A DNA stretch of 33,061 nucleotides from Chloroflexota bacterium (GTDB lineage: Bacteria; Chloroflexota; Anaerolineae; CG2-30-64-16), in the NCBI GenBank assembly GCA_016876015.1, contig VGOD01000041.1:1-33061 (forward strand), written 5' to 3'. Below the pieces are notes generated by a model. It was not told the origin of the DNA. It made no database searches and was given only the letters and a program-made list of their open reading frames with translations. The position numbers were made by a program, and so were the translations under genes. Positions 9,831 through 15,797 of the stretch are shown here, in pieces; position 1 is the stretch's first letter, and every line of letters begins with the position of its first letter.

Positions 9831-9922
9831 GTATCCTCTCAATAATCCGGGGTAGGGGCACGGCCTTGCGCCTGCCCGCCTGGGCGACCGCGAGGGTACG
9901 CCCCTACAAATTGAGAAGATAC
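9831..9922. repeat. MITE-like element with terminal and internal inverted repeats
   Basis: GTATCCTCTCAAT (9831-9843) is mirrored by ATTGAGAAGATAC (9910-9922), a 13-bp terminal inverted repeat with one mismatch. Inside it GTAGGGGC (9852-9859) pairs perfectly with GCCCCTAC (9900-9907). The interior GGCGACCGCGAGGGTACGCC is also partly self-complementary. No ORF lies inside. The 92-bp size and nested arms fit a non-autonomous mobile or extragenic palindromic element. Confidence 0.65.
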
Positions 9923-9991
9923 CACCTGGACATGCGAGCGAGCGCCCGGTTTGGCCATCCACTGCGAACAGGGCTGCGTGCGCTGGCGGCC

Positions 9992-10354
9992 CTATTCAGC
10001 TACAGCCGCTTCAGATTCCTCGGGTTTGCGGTCGAGCATCTGCATCTCAGAGGCTACAACCTTGGTGAGGTGCTGGGGCTCGCCCTTCTCATCCTCCCAA
10101 CGGTCGGTTTGCAGACGCCCCTCCAGATAGATCAACCGGCCCTTCCTCAAATACTTCTGGCAGGTCTCGCCGAGCTTGCCCCATGCCTCGATGTTGACCC
10201 ATTCGGTGCTCGTCTGCCGTTCGCCGTCCGCGCCCGTCCAGACGCGATCCACGGCGATCGAGAAACGAGTACAAGGGACCCCTTTGGGTGTGTAACGCAC
10301 TTCGGGGTCACGACCCAGGCGGCCGATCAGTTGGACGCGATTGAGTGATGGCAT
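9992..10354 (-). CDS. ssb: Single-stranded DNA-binding protein
   Basis: A 120-residue SSB with one OB fold. It begins MPSLNRVQLIGRLGRDPEVRY and shows the family segments GVPCTRFSIAVDR, EWVNIEAWGKLGETCQKYL, KGRLIYLEGRLQTDRWEDE and a short acidic tail EESEAAVAE. The tail is shorter than in E. coli SSB and lacks the final DIPF-type tip, as do many short paralogues. AGGAGG (10360-10365) lies 5 nt before the ATG, so this start is well supported. However, the HicB-like ORF upstream runs into it in the same frame without any stop codon. SSB may therefore be made both alone and as the C-terminal part of a longer product. Confidence 0.93.
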   Translation of the reverse strand: MPSLNRVQLIGRLGRDPEVRYTPKGVPCTRFSIAVDRVWTGADGERQTSTEWVNIEAWGKLGETCQKYLRKGRLIYLEGRLQTDRWEDEKGEPQHLTKVVASEMQMLDRKPEESEAAVAE

Positions 10355-10672
10355 GGCAACCTCCTCGTGGATGTGGGTGTGAGAATCGCCGACTGTGAGG
10401 CGCAATCCGGCCGGCTCGCCGTTGCCGGTATGCGAGTACCAAGCGACGTTGCCTACAACAGGCAGTGAGTGTTTCAGCTTAAGGCCAACCAGTATCCAAT
10501 CCTCCAACGTGGAGCGTAGTTCGCGCTCGCACTCGCGCAAGGTGCCGCCAAAGGCCACTACTCCCTTGCATGGCGGAAGGTGTCCTGCGAATGTGCCATC
10601 CTCCAACTTGTCATAGACGGCGTAATCCATGGCTTCTTCTGCATAGTCCGTCAGTATAAATCGCGCCAACAT
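9992..10672 (-). CDS. HicB-like domain in frame with SSB (possible fusion)
   Basis: From the ATG at 10672, with GGAGG 7 nt upstream, the frame encodes a HicB-type domain (MLARFILTDYAEEAMDYAVY, then LEDGTFAGHLPPCKGVVAFG, LRECERELRSTLEDWILVGL) of about 105 residues. HicB proteins usually end shortly after such a segment with their own stop. Here the frame passes EEVAMPSLNRV straight into SSB; the full product would be 226 residues. In typical HicB loci a HicA toxin follows; none is seen here. A consensus promoter at 10764-10792 starts transcription after the ATG at 10792, which excludes that longer start. Whether the fusion is really made, or ribosomes restart at the strong internal SSB site, cannot be told from sequence. 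Confidence 0.7.
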   Translation of the reverse strand: MLARFILTDYAEEAMDYAVYDKLEDGTFAGHLPPCKGVVAFGGTLRECERELRSTLEDWILVGLKLKHSLPVVGNVAWYSHTGNGEPAGLRLTVGDSHTHIHEEVAMPSLNRVQLIGRLGRDPEVRYTPKGVPCTRFSIAVDRVWTGADGERQTSTEWVNIEAWGKLGETCQKYLRKGRLIYLEGRLQTDRWEDEKGEPQHLTKVVASEMQMLDRKPEESEAAVAE

Positions 10673-10763
10673 CCGAGTGCCTCCAAGATGATGCCTGTAC
10701 CAGTCAGTTACCAGTCCCGCCAACAAAGTATCGGGGGCAATATCCTGTTCGTGATGTCGGTGC

Positions 10764-10792
10764 ATTATGGCAGATTTCCGGCTCCGCGTCAA
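10764..10792 (-). promoter_or_regulatory. Sigma70-type promoter for hicB-ssb
   Basis: On the minus strand TTGACG (10787-10792) and CATAAT (10764-10769) are spaced by exactly 17 bp. Expected transcription start is near 10757, giving a leader of about 85 nt before the HicB start at 10672. Confidence 0.8.
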
Positions 10793-10829
10793 ACGCCGCG
10801 CTGGTGATACAACCGTGCAACAGGTCTGA

Positions 10830-12704
10830 TCACCGGCGATCGGGCACGACCACGGCCGGGAGCTGGACGCGACCGACCTCGGCTCCGTCTGCCGCGCGAT
10901 AGAGGATCACCAGCAGGCCGTAGGAGCCGGAAGGCGCGTCCGGCGGCAGCGCCAGGTCATAGACATCTTCCACGGTCTCGCCGGGAACCCAGGCTGGCGT
11001 AGGATACGCGAAGTGCACCGGCGCCGCGTCAGCCTGGGCGATCCTCTCGCCCGCGGCGTTCAGCAGCCGCGCCGAGACCTTCAGTTCCTCGGCGACCGGG
11101 CCGGCCGCCGCCATAACCAGGGTCACGCGCACGACCGGCCCCGCGTGCACGCGGCGCACTTCGGCCACAGCATCCACGAGCACGATGCCCGGTCCGAACA
11201 TCTGGCCCGCGGCCGGCGGCGCAGGCTGCGCCTTCGGGCTGACCGCGATCAATGGACCGGCCGCGTCGAGGCTGTAGCGCGCCGCCGCGCCGGGCAGAAC
11301 CCGCGTCAGATAGACCGACCGGCCCGCGGCCAACCCCGCGTCCACGGCCGCCAGCCGCGACGGCTCCGCGTCCGCGGGAGTCGTCGTCACATCGGGGCGC
11401 TGGCCGAGCACATCACGGAAATAGCGAAGCAACGTGGTCTCGCCGAGCAGCCCGACCACCTGGCCGCCAGCCGCGACGTGCGCCAGCATGTCCTGGCCGT
11501 GGTCGTAGACACCCCAGGCGCGGCTGCGGTTCAGCCGATCGAAGTCGCGCACGGCCGCGGCGACTGGCTGCGCCAGGACGAGCGCGGCCGCGAGCAGAAT
11601 CCAGCCCGCCATGATCCACGGCCGGGTGCGCGGCGGCAGTCGCAGTTGGCCGCCAAGACTCGCCAGCCACGCGGCCCCGCTGTCGAGGACAACAGTCAGC
11701 CCCAGCGCCGCCCAGAACGCCGCCAGCATAAAGGCCGGCGTGAAAAACACCTCCACATCCTGGACCTTGTAGGCCACGCCGAACGCGACCTGGCCGGCCG
11801 TCGCCAGCAGCAGAAGGGCGTAGCGCCGCAGCCCAAACCGCCAGGCGGTCAGCAGGCCCAGGCCCGCGGCCGCCAGGATCGCCCCTCCCAACTGACCCTG
11901 GAAGAGCCGGTAGAAGAACTCCGCATCGCGGCTTACCTCGAACGGGTTGCCCGTCAGGAAGACGCTGTAGCCGGCCGCCGTGACCCAGTCGAGCACGCCC
12001 GCCAGGGTCGGCCGGAACGCGGCATCCAGCGAGCCAACCGCCTGTCCGCGGATCGGCAGGTAGAGGTAGAGAAGCAACGGGGTCAGTCCACACGCCAGCG
12101 GCCGCAGCCAGCGTCGGGGCGCGCGGAACAGCGACCGGTCGGTCCAGAACACGAACACCAGCGCCGCGGGCAGCAGCAGGGCGATCATCCGATGATGGGC
12201 CAGACCGAGGCCCGCGACAAAGGCCGCCAGCGCCAGCCAGCGGTCGGCGCCGTTCCGAAGAAGGGATGGGCTGATGGCTTCTTCCCAGCGCAGCAGCAGG
12301 TAGAGAAACAATGCGACCAGCAAACCGTGCAGCGCGTAGACTTCGGCGATGGTGGCCTGCGACCACCAGGCGGCCGAGAACGCAAACGCCGCGGCCGCCA
12401 TCGCGGCCGCGGGACGGTTGCCTGCCATCCTGCGGCCCACCTCGTAGAGCAAGCCAACCGCCCCTGCGGCGCACAAGGCCGACAGCAGATTGACCCGACC
12501 GGCCGGATCGCGAAACGGGAGGAGGGTGAAAGCTTTGCCGAGGAGGGTATACAGGGGATAGCCGCTGGGGTGTGCGATGCCCAACGTCGGCAGCACGACC
12601 TGGAACTCCAGGCTGTCGTCGAAGATCGTGGCGACCGAAGGCGCGGCCGTCAGGCTGTAGAGGAGCAGACAGGCGAGGAAGAGCACCGCTCCCGCGCTTC
12701 TCAT
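10830..12704 (-). CDS. DUF2723 / GT117-type integral membrane protein
   Basis: A 624-residue membrane protein. The first transmembrane segment is followed by a loop with the acidic pair D29-D30 and E33 (IFDDSLEFQ) and then LGIAHPSGYPLYTLLGK (41-57), the conserved DUF2723 signature. About ten more hydrophobic segments follow up to near residue 400. The last 200 residues are soluble and probably face outside. The family is thought to be lipid-linked glycosyltransferases (GT117) or protein O-glycosylation enzymes; donor and acceptor are unknown here. The start at 12704 overlaps the stop of the Mut7-C gene as TGATG, so translation is coupled. Strong GGCCGCGGCC-type codon bias is like the neighbours. 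Confidence 0.85.
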   Translation of the reverse strand: MRSAGAVLFLACLLLYSLTAAPSVATIFDDSLEFQVVLPTLGIAHPSGYPLYTLLGKAFTLLPFRDPAGRVNLLSALCAAGAVGLLYEVGRRMAGNRPAAAMAAAAFAFSAAWWSQATIAEVYALHGLLVALFLYLLLRWEEAISPSLLRNGADRWLALAAFVAGLGLAHHRMIALLLPAALVFVFWTDRSLFRAPRRWLRPLACGLTPLLLYLYLPIRGQAVGSLDAAFRPTLAGVLDWVTAAGYSVFLTGNPFEVSRDAEFFYRLFQGQLGGAILAAAGLGLLTAWRFGLRRYALLLLATAGQVAFGVAYKVQDVEVFFTPAFMLAAFWAALGLTVVLDSGAAWLASLGGQLRLPPRTRPWIMAGWILLAAALVLAQPVAAAVRDFDRLNRSRAWGVYDHGQDMLAHVAAGGQVVGLLGETTLLRYFRDVLGQRPDVTTTPADAEPSRLAAVDAGLAAGRSVYLTRVLPGAAARYSLDAAGPLIAVSPKAQPAPPAAGQMFGPGIVLVDAVAEVRRVHAGPVVRVTLVMAAAGPVAEELKVSARLLNAAGERIAQADAAPVHFAYPTPAWVPGETVEDVYDLALPPDAPSGSYGLLVILYRAADGAEVGRVQLPAVVVPDRR

Positions 12705-13213
12705 CACCCTTCCACCTTGGCGGCCATCGCCAGCCAGTGCGTGCCCTTCCAGTAGGCGCGACTGCACTCTGGGCAGCGACGGAACTGAGTTTGGGTATGC
12801 CAGACATAGGGAGGGACGAGATCACGCGCGTCGGCGCGCGACAACTCCGCCAGCACGCTGTTGCACTCTGGGCAGCGGGTGAACGGCTGCGGGTCGCCGC
12901 CCAGGGCAGCGCGGGCTTCGGCGATCTGCGCGTCCAGCGTCTCGGCCGCGATCAAGATGGCCGCCACTCCGCGACGGCCAGCCAACTGATGATCGCGGGT
13001 GACGATCAGCCGGGCATCGGCGCGGGCGGCCTGGATCAGCGCCTCGTCGCTGCCGTCGCGCCAGTAGACCGCGTCGTAGCCGACCAGACGCAGCCACTTC
13101 GCCAGCCGGCCCAGCATGGCATCTACGAGCAGCCGTGGGGTCACGGTCTCGATATCAGCTAGAGCGTTGACAACAGTCCCTTGATGCTGTATCATTGCGC
13201 ATGAAGTGTTCAT
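12704..13213 (-). CDS. Mut7-C RNase domain protein
   Basis: Up to 169 residues. The N-terminal PIN-like Mut7-C domain is recognisable from LLVDAMLGRLAKWLRLVGYD, followed by the acidic SDEALIQAA and LIVTRDHQLA segments. The C-terminus has a zinc ribbon of two CPEC motifs (RCPECNSVL and RCPECSRAYWKGTHW). Family members are predicted RNases. The start is uncertain: ATGs at 13213 and 13195 lack a Shine-Dalgarno, and homologues begin close to the GTG at 13144 (MTPRLLVDAML). Its stop overlaps the start of the GT117-type gene by one base. The 5' region overlaps a plus-strand promoter and the start of a ribbon-helix-helix ORF. Confidence 0.85.
   Translation of the reverse strand: MNTSCAMIQHQGTVVNALADIETVTPRLLVDAMLGRLAKWLRLVGYDAVYWRDGSDEALIQAARADARLIVTRDHQLAGRRGVAAILIAAETLDAQIAEARAALGGDPQPFTRCPECNSVLAELSRADARDLVPPYVWHTQTQFRRCPECSRAYWKGTHWLAMAAKVEG
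13167..13195 (+). promoter_or_regulatory. Consensus sigma70 promoter upstream of RHH ORF
   Basis: TTGACA (13167-13172) and TATCAT (13190-13195) are spaced by 17 bp. Transcription should begin near 13201-13203, at or next to the ATG at 13201, so the transcript may be leaderless. The box lies in the 5' end of the oppositely directed Mut7-C gene. Confidence 0.75.
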
Positions 13214-13632
13214 ACTCTGGATTCACACTAACGGCCCTGCAATTGCAGGGCCTGGAACTGCTTTGGGAGGACAAGGCGCGTACGATCGTCAACACAAGCG
13301 AAGTGGTCCGTGTGACGCTAGTGCTGCCGAGTGAGCTTAGGGAGCGCGTGAAGCAACTGGCGCCCGCCGGTCGGCGCTCTCAGATGGTAGCAGAGGCGCT
13401 GAAGGCTGAGGTTCAGCCCTTCGCCAACCTCCCATCCAAACCCAGTTCCCCCGCGATCCCCTTCATCGCCTCCAGCACGATGCCGACGTGTTCCCAGAGA
13501 TCCACACCCAGCTCAGCCGCGCCCTCCTCGATGTCGCGGCGGCTGACCGCGGCCGCGAAAAGCTTGTCCTTCCACTTCTTCTTGACCGAGCTGACTTCCA
13601 CATCGCGGATGTCCTTGCTGGGCCGGACGTAG
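13201..13632 (+). CDS. Ribbon-helix-helix antitoxin-like ORF, probably truncated
   Basis: From the ATG at 13201 the frame is 143 residues. Only the middle looks like a protein family: VRVTLVLPSELRERVKQLA followed by RRSQMVAEALKAEV, the strand-helix-turn-helix of a CopG-type ribbon-helix-helix protein, which could also start at the GTG at 13303. After about residue 71 the frame runs antisense through the 3' end of the HD gene and loses family character, so the original C-terminus may have been lost. A consensus promoter lies just upstream and a 20-bp perfect palindrome (13233-13252) sits near the transcription start. RHH proteins often repress their own genes from such sites. Divergence from a Mut7-C RNase gene is suggestive of a toxin-antitoxin pair, but this is inference. 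Confidence 0.45.
   Translation: MKCSYSGFTLTALQLQGLELLWEDKARTIVNTSEVVRVTLVLPSELRERVKQLAPAGRRSQMVAEALKAEVQPFANLPSKPSSPAIPFIASSTMPTCSQRSTPSSAAPSSMSRRLTAAAKSLSFHFFLTELTSTSRMSLLGRT
13233..13252. promoter_or_regulatory. Perfect 20-bp palindrome, candidate operator
   Basis: GGCCCTGCAATTGCAGGGCC is fully self-complementary with 10-bp half sites and no spacer. It lies about 30-50 nt after the predicted transcription start of the RHH ORF, where a self-repressor could bind. Confidence 0.5.
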
Positions 13633-14006
13633 GCCACGGCCATGATCAGGCCGGTCAATTCGTCCACCGCATAGAGCGCCGCGTCCAGCTTGCTCTGTCG
13701 CGGGATGCCGAGGAAGGGCGCATGGCCGGCGACGGCCTGGATCAGGTCCGCGGGATAATCCCACTCTCGGAAAAGACGCAGCGCGGTGCGCGGATGGCCA
13801 TTGACCGGGTCATCCATGTCAGGGTAGCGCTCGAAGTCCAAATCGTGCACCAGCGCAGCGATCCCCCACGGCTCCTCGTCTGCGGTGAAGCGCCGCGCAT
13901 AGGCGCGCACGCCCGCCTCGACAGCCAGCGCGTGCTTGCGCAAGCTATCGCTGGCAGTCCATTCGCAGACGAGATTCCAGGCTTGCTCACGTGTAGGCAG
14001 CGGCAT
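13413..14006 (-). CDS. HD-domain phosphohydrolase
   Basis: A 197-residue HD-superfamily protein. Metal-ligand positions are visible as H25 (RKHALAVE), H54-D55 (ALVHDLDFER) and D114 (YAVDELTGL), with H95 in AGHAPFLG. Such proteins hydrolyse phosphate esters or nucleotides; the substrate here is unknown. The start at ATG 14006 (MPLPTREQAW) is preceded by AAGGAG with a 6-nt spacer; upstream codons arise from a heptamer repeat and are not used. It overlaps the preceding SanA/YdcF-like gene by 20 bp and is the last gene of the run rph, sanA-like, HD. Its 3' end overlaps the RHH ORF on the other strand. Confidence 0.87.
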   Translation of the reverse strand: MPLPTREQAWNLVCEWTASDSLRKHALAVEAGVRAYARRFTADEEPWGIAALVHDLDFERYPDMDDPVNGHPRTALRLFREWDYPADLIQAVAGHAPFLGIPRQSKLDAALYAVDELTGLIMAVAYVRPSKDIRDVEVSSVKKKWKDKLFAAAVSRRDIEEGAAELGVDLWEHVGIVLEAMKGIAGELGLDGRLAKG

Positions 14007-14703
14007 TGTGTTCTCCTTGATGTTGGATGTTGGAAGACCAACCTCCAATCTCCAATCTCCAACCTCTAACCTCCAACCCCATCTCTTCCCTCGGGCCGAG
14101 CACCGGCAACGGCCTGAGTATCTTCACATCCAGCCAGGCGCGCCAGGTGGCCAGGGCGTCACGCAGTTGGTAATAGGGGTTCGACCAGTAGATGCGCCGA
14201 TCGGCCGTCAGGCCGACGGCCGTCACGCCGGTGTTGGCACAGGTGAACAGCGCCCTGGGCAGATGGAAACGCTGCGTGACCAACACGGCGCTCTGGACGC
14301 CGAAGATCGCGGCCGCGCGGTAGCAGGTGTCATAGGTGCGCCGTCCGGCGTAGTCGCGCGCCACATCGCGGGCCGGCACGCCACGCGCCACGGCATAGTC
14401 GTACATGCGGCCCGGTTCATCGTAGTGGGCGAAGCGGTTGTCGCCGCTGACCAGCAGCTTGCGCACCTTGCCGGCCCGGTACAGCTCGATGGCAGTGTCC
14501 ATACGGTCTTGCAGCATCGGACTGAGCCGGCCGCTGGGCTGCACGCCTGCACCGAACACGATCGCCACCGGCCGTTCGCGGACCGCAGAGACATCCGAGA
14601 AGATCTGCGGCGCGTAGCGCCACTGCACCCAACCCCAGATCGCGGCGGCCGTCCCCGCGCCCACCAGCACCGCGGCCAGACCAACCTTCAGTAGTCGTCT
14701 CAT
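13987..14703 (-). CDS. SanA/YdcF-like DUF218 membrane-anchored protein
   Basis: A 238-residue protein with one N-terminal transmembrane segment (about 5-26) and a DUF218 domain: PVAIVFGAGVQPSGRLSPML, LYRAGKVRKLLVSGDN, the YAVARGVPARDVARDYAG segment and VLVTQRFHLPRALF. SanA/ElyC homologues act in envelope integrity; the biochemical activity is not settled. Start at ATG 14703 lies 16 nt after the rph stop. The last 25 residues or so (LEVRGWRLEIGGW...) are encoded by a heptanucleotide repeat at 14040-14074 and look like a recent extension of the reading frame into repeat DNA. The gene overlaps the HD gene by 20 bp. Confidence 0.85.
   Translation of the reverse strand: MRRLLKVGLAAVLVGAGTAAAIWGWVQWRYAPQIFSDVSAVRERPVAIVFGAGVQPSGRLSPMLQDRMDTAIELYRAGKVRKLLVSGDNRFAHYDEPGRMYDYAVARGVPARDVARDYAGRRTYDTCYRAAAIFGVQSAVLVTQRFHLPRALFTCANTGVTAVGLTADRRIYWSNPYYQLRDALATWRAWLDVKILRPLPVLGPREEMGLEVRGWRLEIGGWSSNIQHQGEHNAAAYT
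14040..14074. repeat. Degenerate heptanucleotide tandem repeat
   Basis: Five in-phase 7-bp units: AACCTCC, AATCTCC, AATCTCC, AACCTCT, AACCTCC, followed by a partial unit AACCCC. They code for the tail of the SanA/YdcF-like protein on the minus strand and lie just upstream of the HD start. Confidence 0.8.
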
Positions 14704-14719
14704 ACGTCCCCGGCTTCCT

Positions 14720-15448
14720 TTAGCGCAGGACATCAGCCGGCCTGAGCGCGTCTGCCTGGCGCCGCAGCAGTTCGCCGATGCCCCCGGTCGCCAGGTCGAG
14801 CAGCCGGTCGAGCATTGGCCGGTCGAATGGCTGGCGCTCGGCGTTGCCCTGGATTTCGATGATGCGACCAGCGCGGTTCATCACCAGGTTCATGTCCATC
14901 TCGGCGCGCGCGTCCTCGTCGTAACACAGGTCGAGCAGCGGCTCGCCATCCACCACGCCAACGCTGACCGCAGCCACGGGCGCCAGCAGGGTGTTTGCCG
15001 GGGCCACGCCGGCCGCGATCAGCTTGCGCACGGCCAACGCCAGCGCCAGGTAGCCGCCCGTCACTGCGGCGGTACGCGTGCCGCCATCCGCCTGCAGCAC
15101 GTCGCAGTCCACGATGATCTGCCGCGGGCCCAGCAGGCCCAGGTCCACGGCTTGGCGCAGGCTCCGGCCGATCAGCCGGCGGATTTCCTGGGTGCGGGCC
15201 GCGGGGGTTGTCTCGCGCGGGGTGCGGGTGTGCGTGCTACGCGGCAACATGCCGTATTCCGCGGTGATCCAGCCGCGGCCCGCGGCGTCCTTGAGCATCC
15301 ACGCCGGCAACCGCTCGTCCACCGTGGCATTGCACAGCACGACCGTGCGGCCCTGAGTAATGAGCACCGAACCTTCGGCGTAGTGGGTGTAGTTCAGTTC
15401 CAGCTTCAGGGGCCGCAGTTCGTCGGTGCAACGGCCATCTATTCGCAT
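14720..15448 (-). CDS. rph: Ribonuclease PH
   Basis: A 242-residue phosphate-dependent 3'-5' exoribonuclease that trims tRNA 3' ends. It begins MRIDGRCTDELRPL and contains the signatures RTQEIRRLIGRSLRQAVD, IIVDCDVLQADGGTRTAAV and the phosphate-site region near RTRTPRETTPAARTQ. Normal family length. The ATG at 15448 matches the family N-terminus and has AAAGG 10 nt upstream. Most tRNAs in this window lack an encoded CCA, so 3' trimming before CCA addition is needed, consistent with this enzyme. It heads a short run with the SanA/YdcF-like and HD genes. Confidence 0.96.
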   Translation of the reverse strand: MRIDGRCTDELRPLKLELNYTHYAEGSVLITQGRTVVLCNATVDERLPAWMLKDAAGRGWITAEYGMLPRSTHTRTPRETTPAARTQEIRRLIGRSLRQAVDLGLLGPRQIIVDCDVLQADGGTRTAAVTGGYLALALAVRKLIAAGVAPANTLLAPVAAVSVGVVDGEPLLDLCYDEDARAEMDMNLVMNRAGRIIEIQGNAERQPFDRPMLDRLLDLATGGIGELLRRQADALRPADVLR

Positions 15449-15797
15449 GGGGTTGGCGCCTTTCTCGAGATTGGTTTGGGGCGATTGTACCACCGGTCGG
15501 GACCGAAAGCAACACGCGAACTCAAGACAGATGCCCATGCCGGCCGCGGCGCCAGCCTGCCCTGGCTGCGCAGCGCAGGCCAGGGTGCGCAGCCTCCCTG
15601 TGGGACGGGGCATGAAAAACAGGCGGGCTGGATTCGAGGCTTTAGCCGGTTTCTGCCGCCGACCACCAAACCGGCTGATCCTAGAGGAGGCTTCGCACAG
15701 CCTCGCAACCAGAGCGGTGAGCGGCGATTTTCAGGACAGCGCCCTCCCAGGGTAGAATGCATCCCATCCCTGAATCGCGGATAGGAGTGAAGACATC
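15449..15797. other. Divergent intergenic region rich in hairpins
   Basis: These 349 bases separate the divergent rph and fusion genes. They hold a bulged hairpin at 15560-15585 (CCCTGGC and GCCAGGG arms with an inner TGCGC/GCGCA stem), the nested hairpin array at 15635-15705, and a TAGAAT box at 15753-15758 that may be the -10 of the plus-strand gene, though no good -35 is visible. No coding frame is convincing. Confidence 0.6.
15635..15705. repeat. Nested inverted-repeat element
   Basis: CGAGGCT (15635-15641) pairs with AGCCTCG (15699-15705); inside it AGCCGGTTT (15644-15652) pairs with AAACCGGCT (15668-15676), and GAGGCT (15687-15692) can pair alternatively with AGCCTC (15699-15704). The inner arm is shared with the hairpin at 9736-9754. 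Confidence 0.6.

Larger units (their letters stand above)
9607..9991. other. Gene-free stretch with promoter and two palindromic repeats
   Basis: These 385 bases separate the bifunctional-nuclease start from the SSB stop. They hold the nuclease promoter (9666-9693), a short hairpin (9736-9754) and a MITE-like inverted-repeat element (9831-9922). I see no convincing coding frame in the rest. Confidence 0.7.

Noticed and set aside
10360-10760. A HicA toxin gene next to the HicB-like domain.
   Set aside because: No frame on either strand shows the HicA pattern; downstream is ssb and upstream is the promoter.
10673-10792. Upstream extension of the HicB-like ORF to the ATG at 10792.
   Set aside because: The promoter boxes at 10764-10792 overlap this start, and GGAGG lies before the ATG at 10672.
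11013-12755. A 580-codon plus-strand frame, Arg/Gln-rich.
   Set aside because: It is the antisense shadow of the GT117-type gene; low-complexity Arg/Gln content is typical of such shadows.
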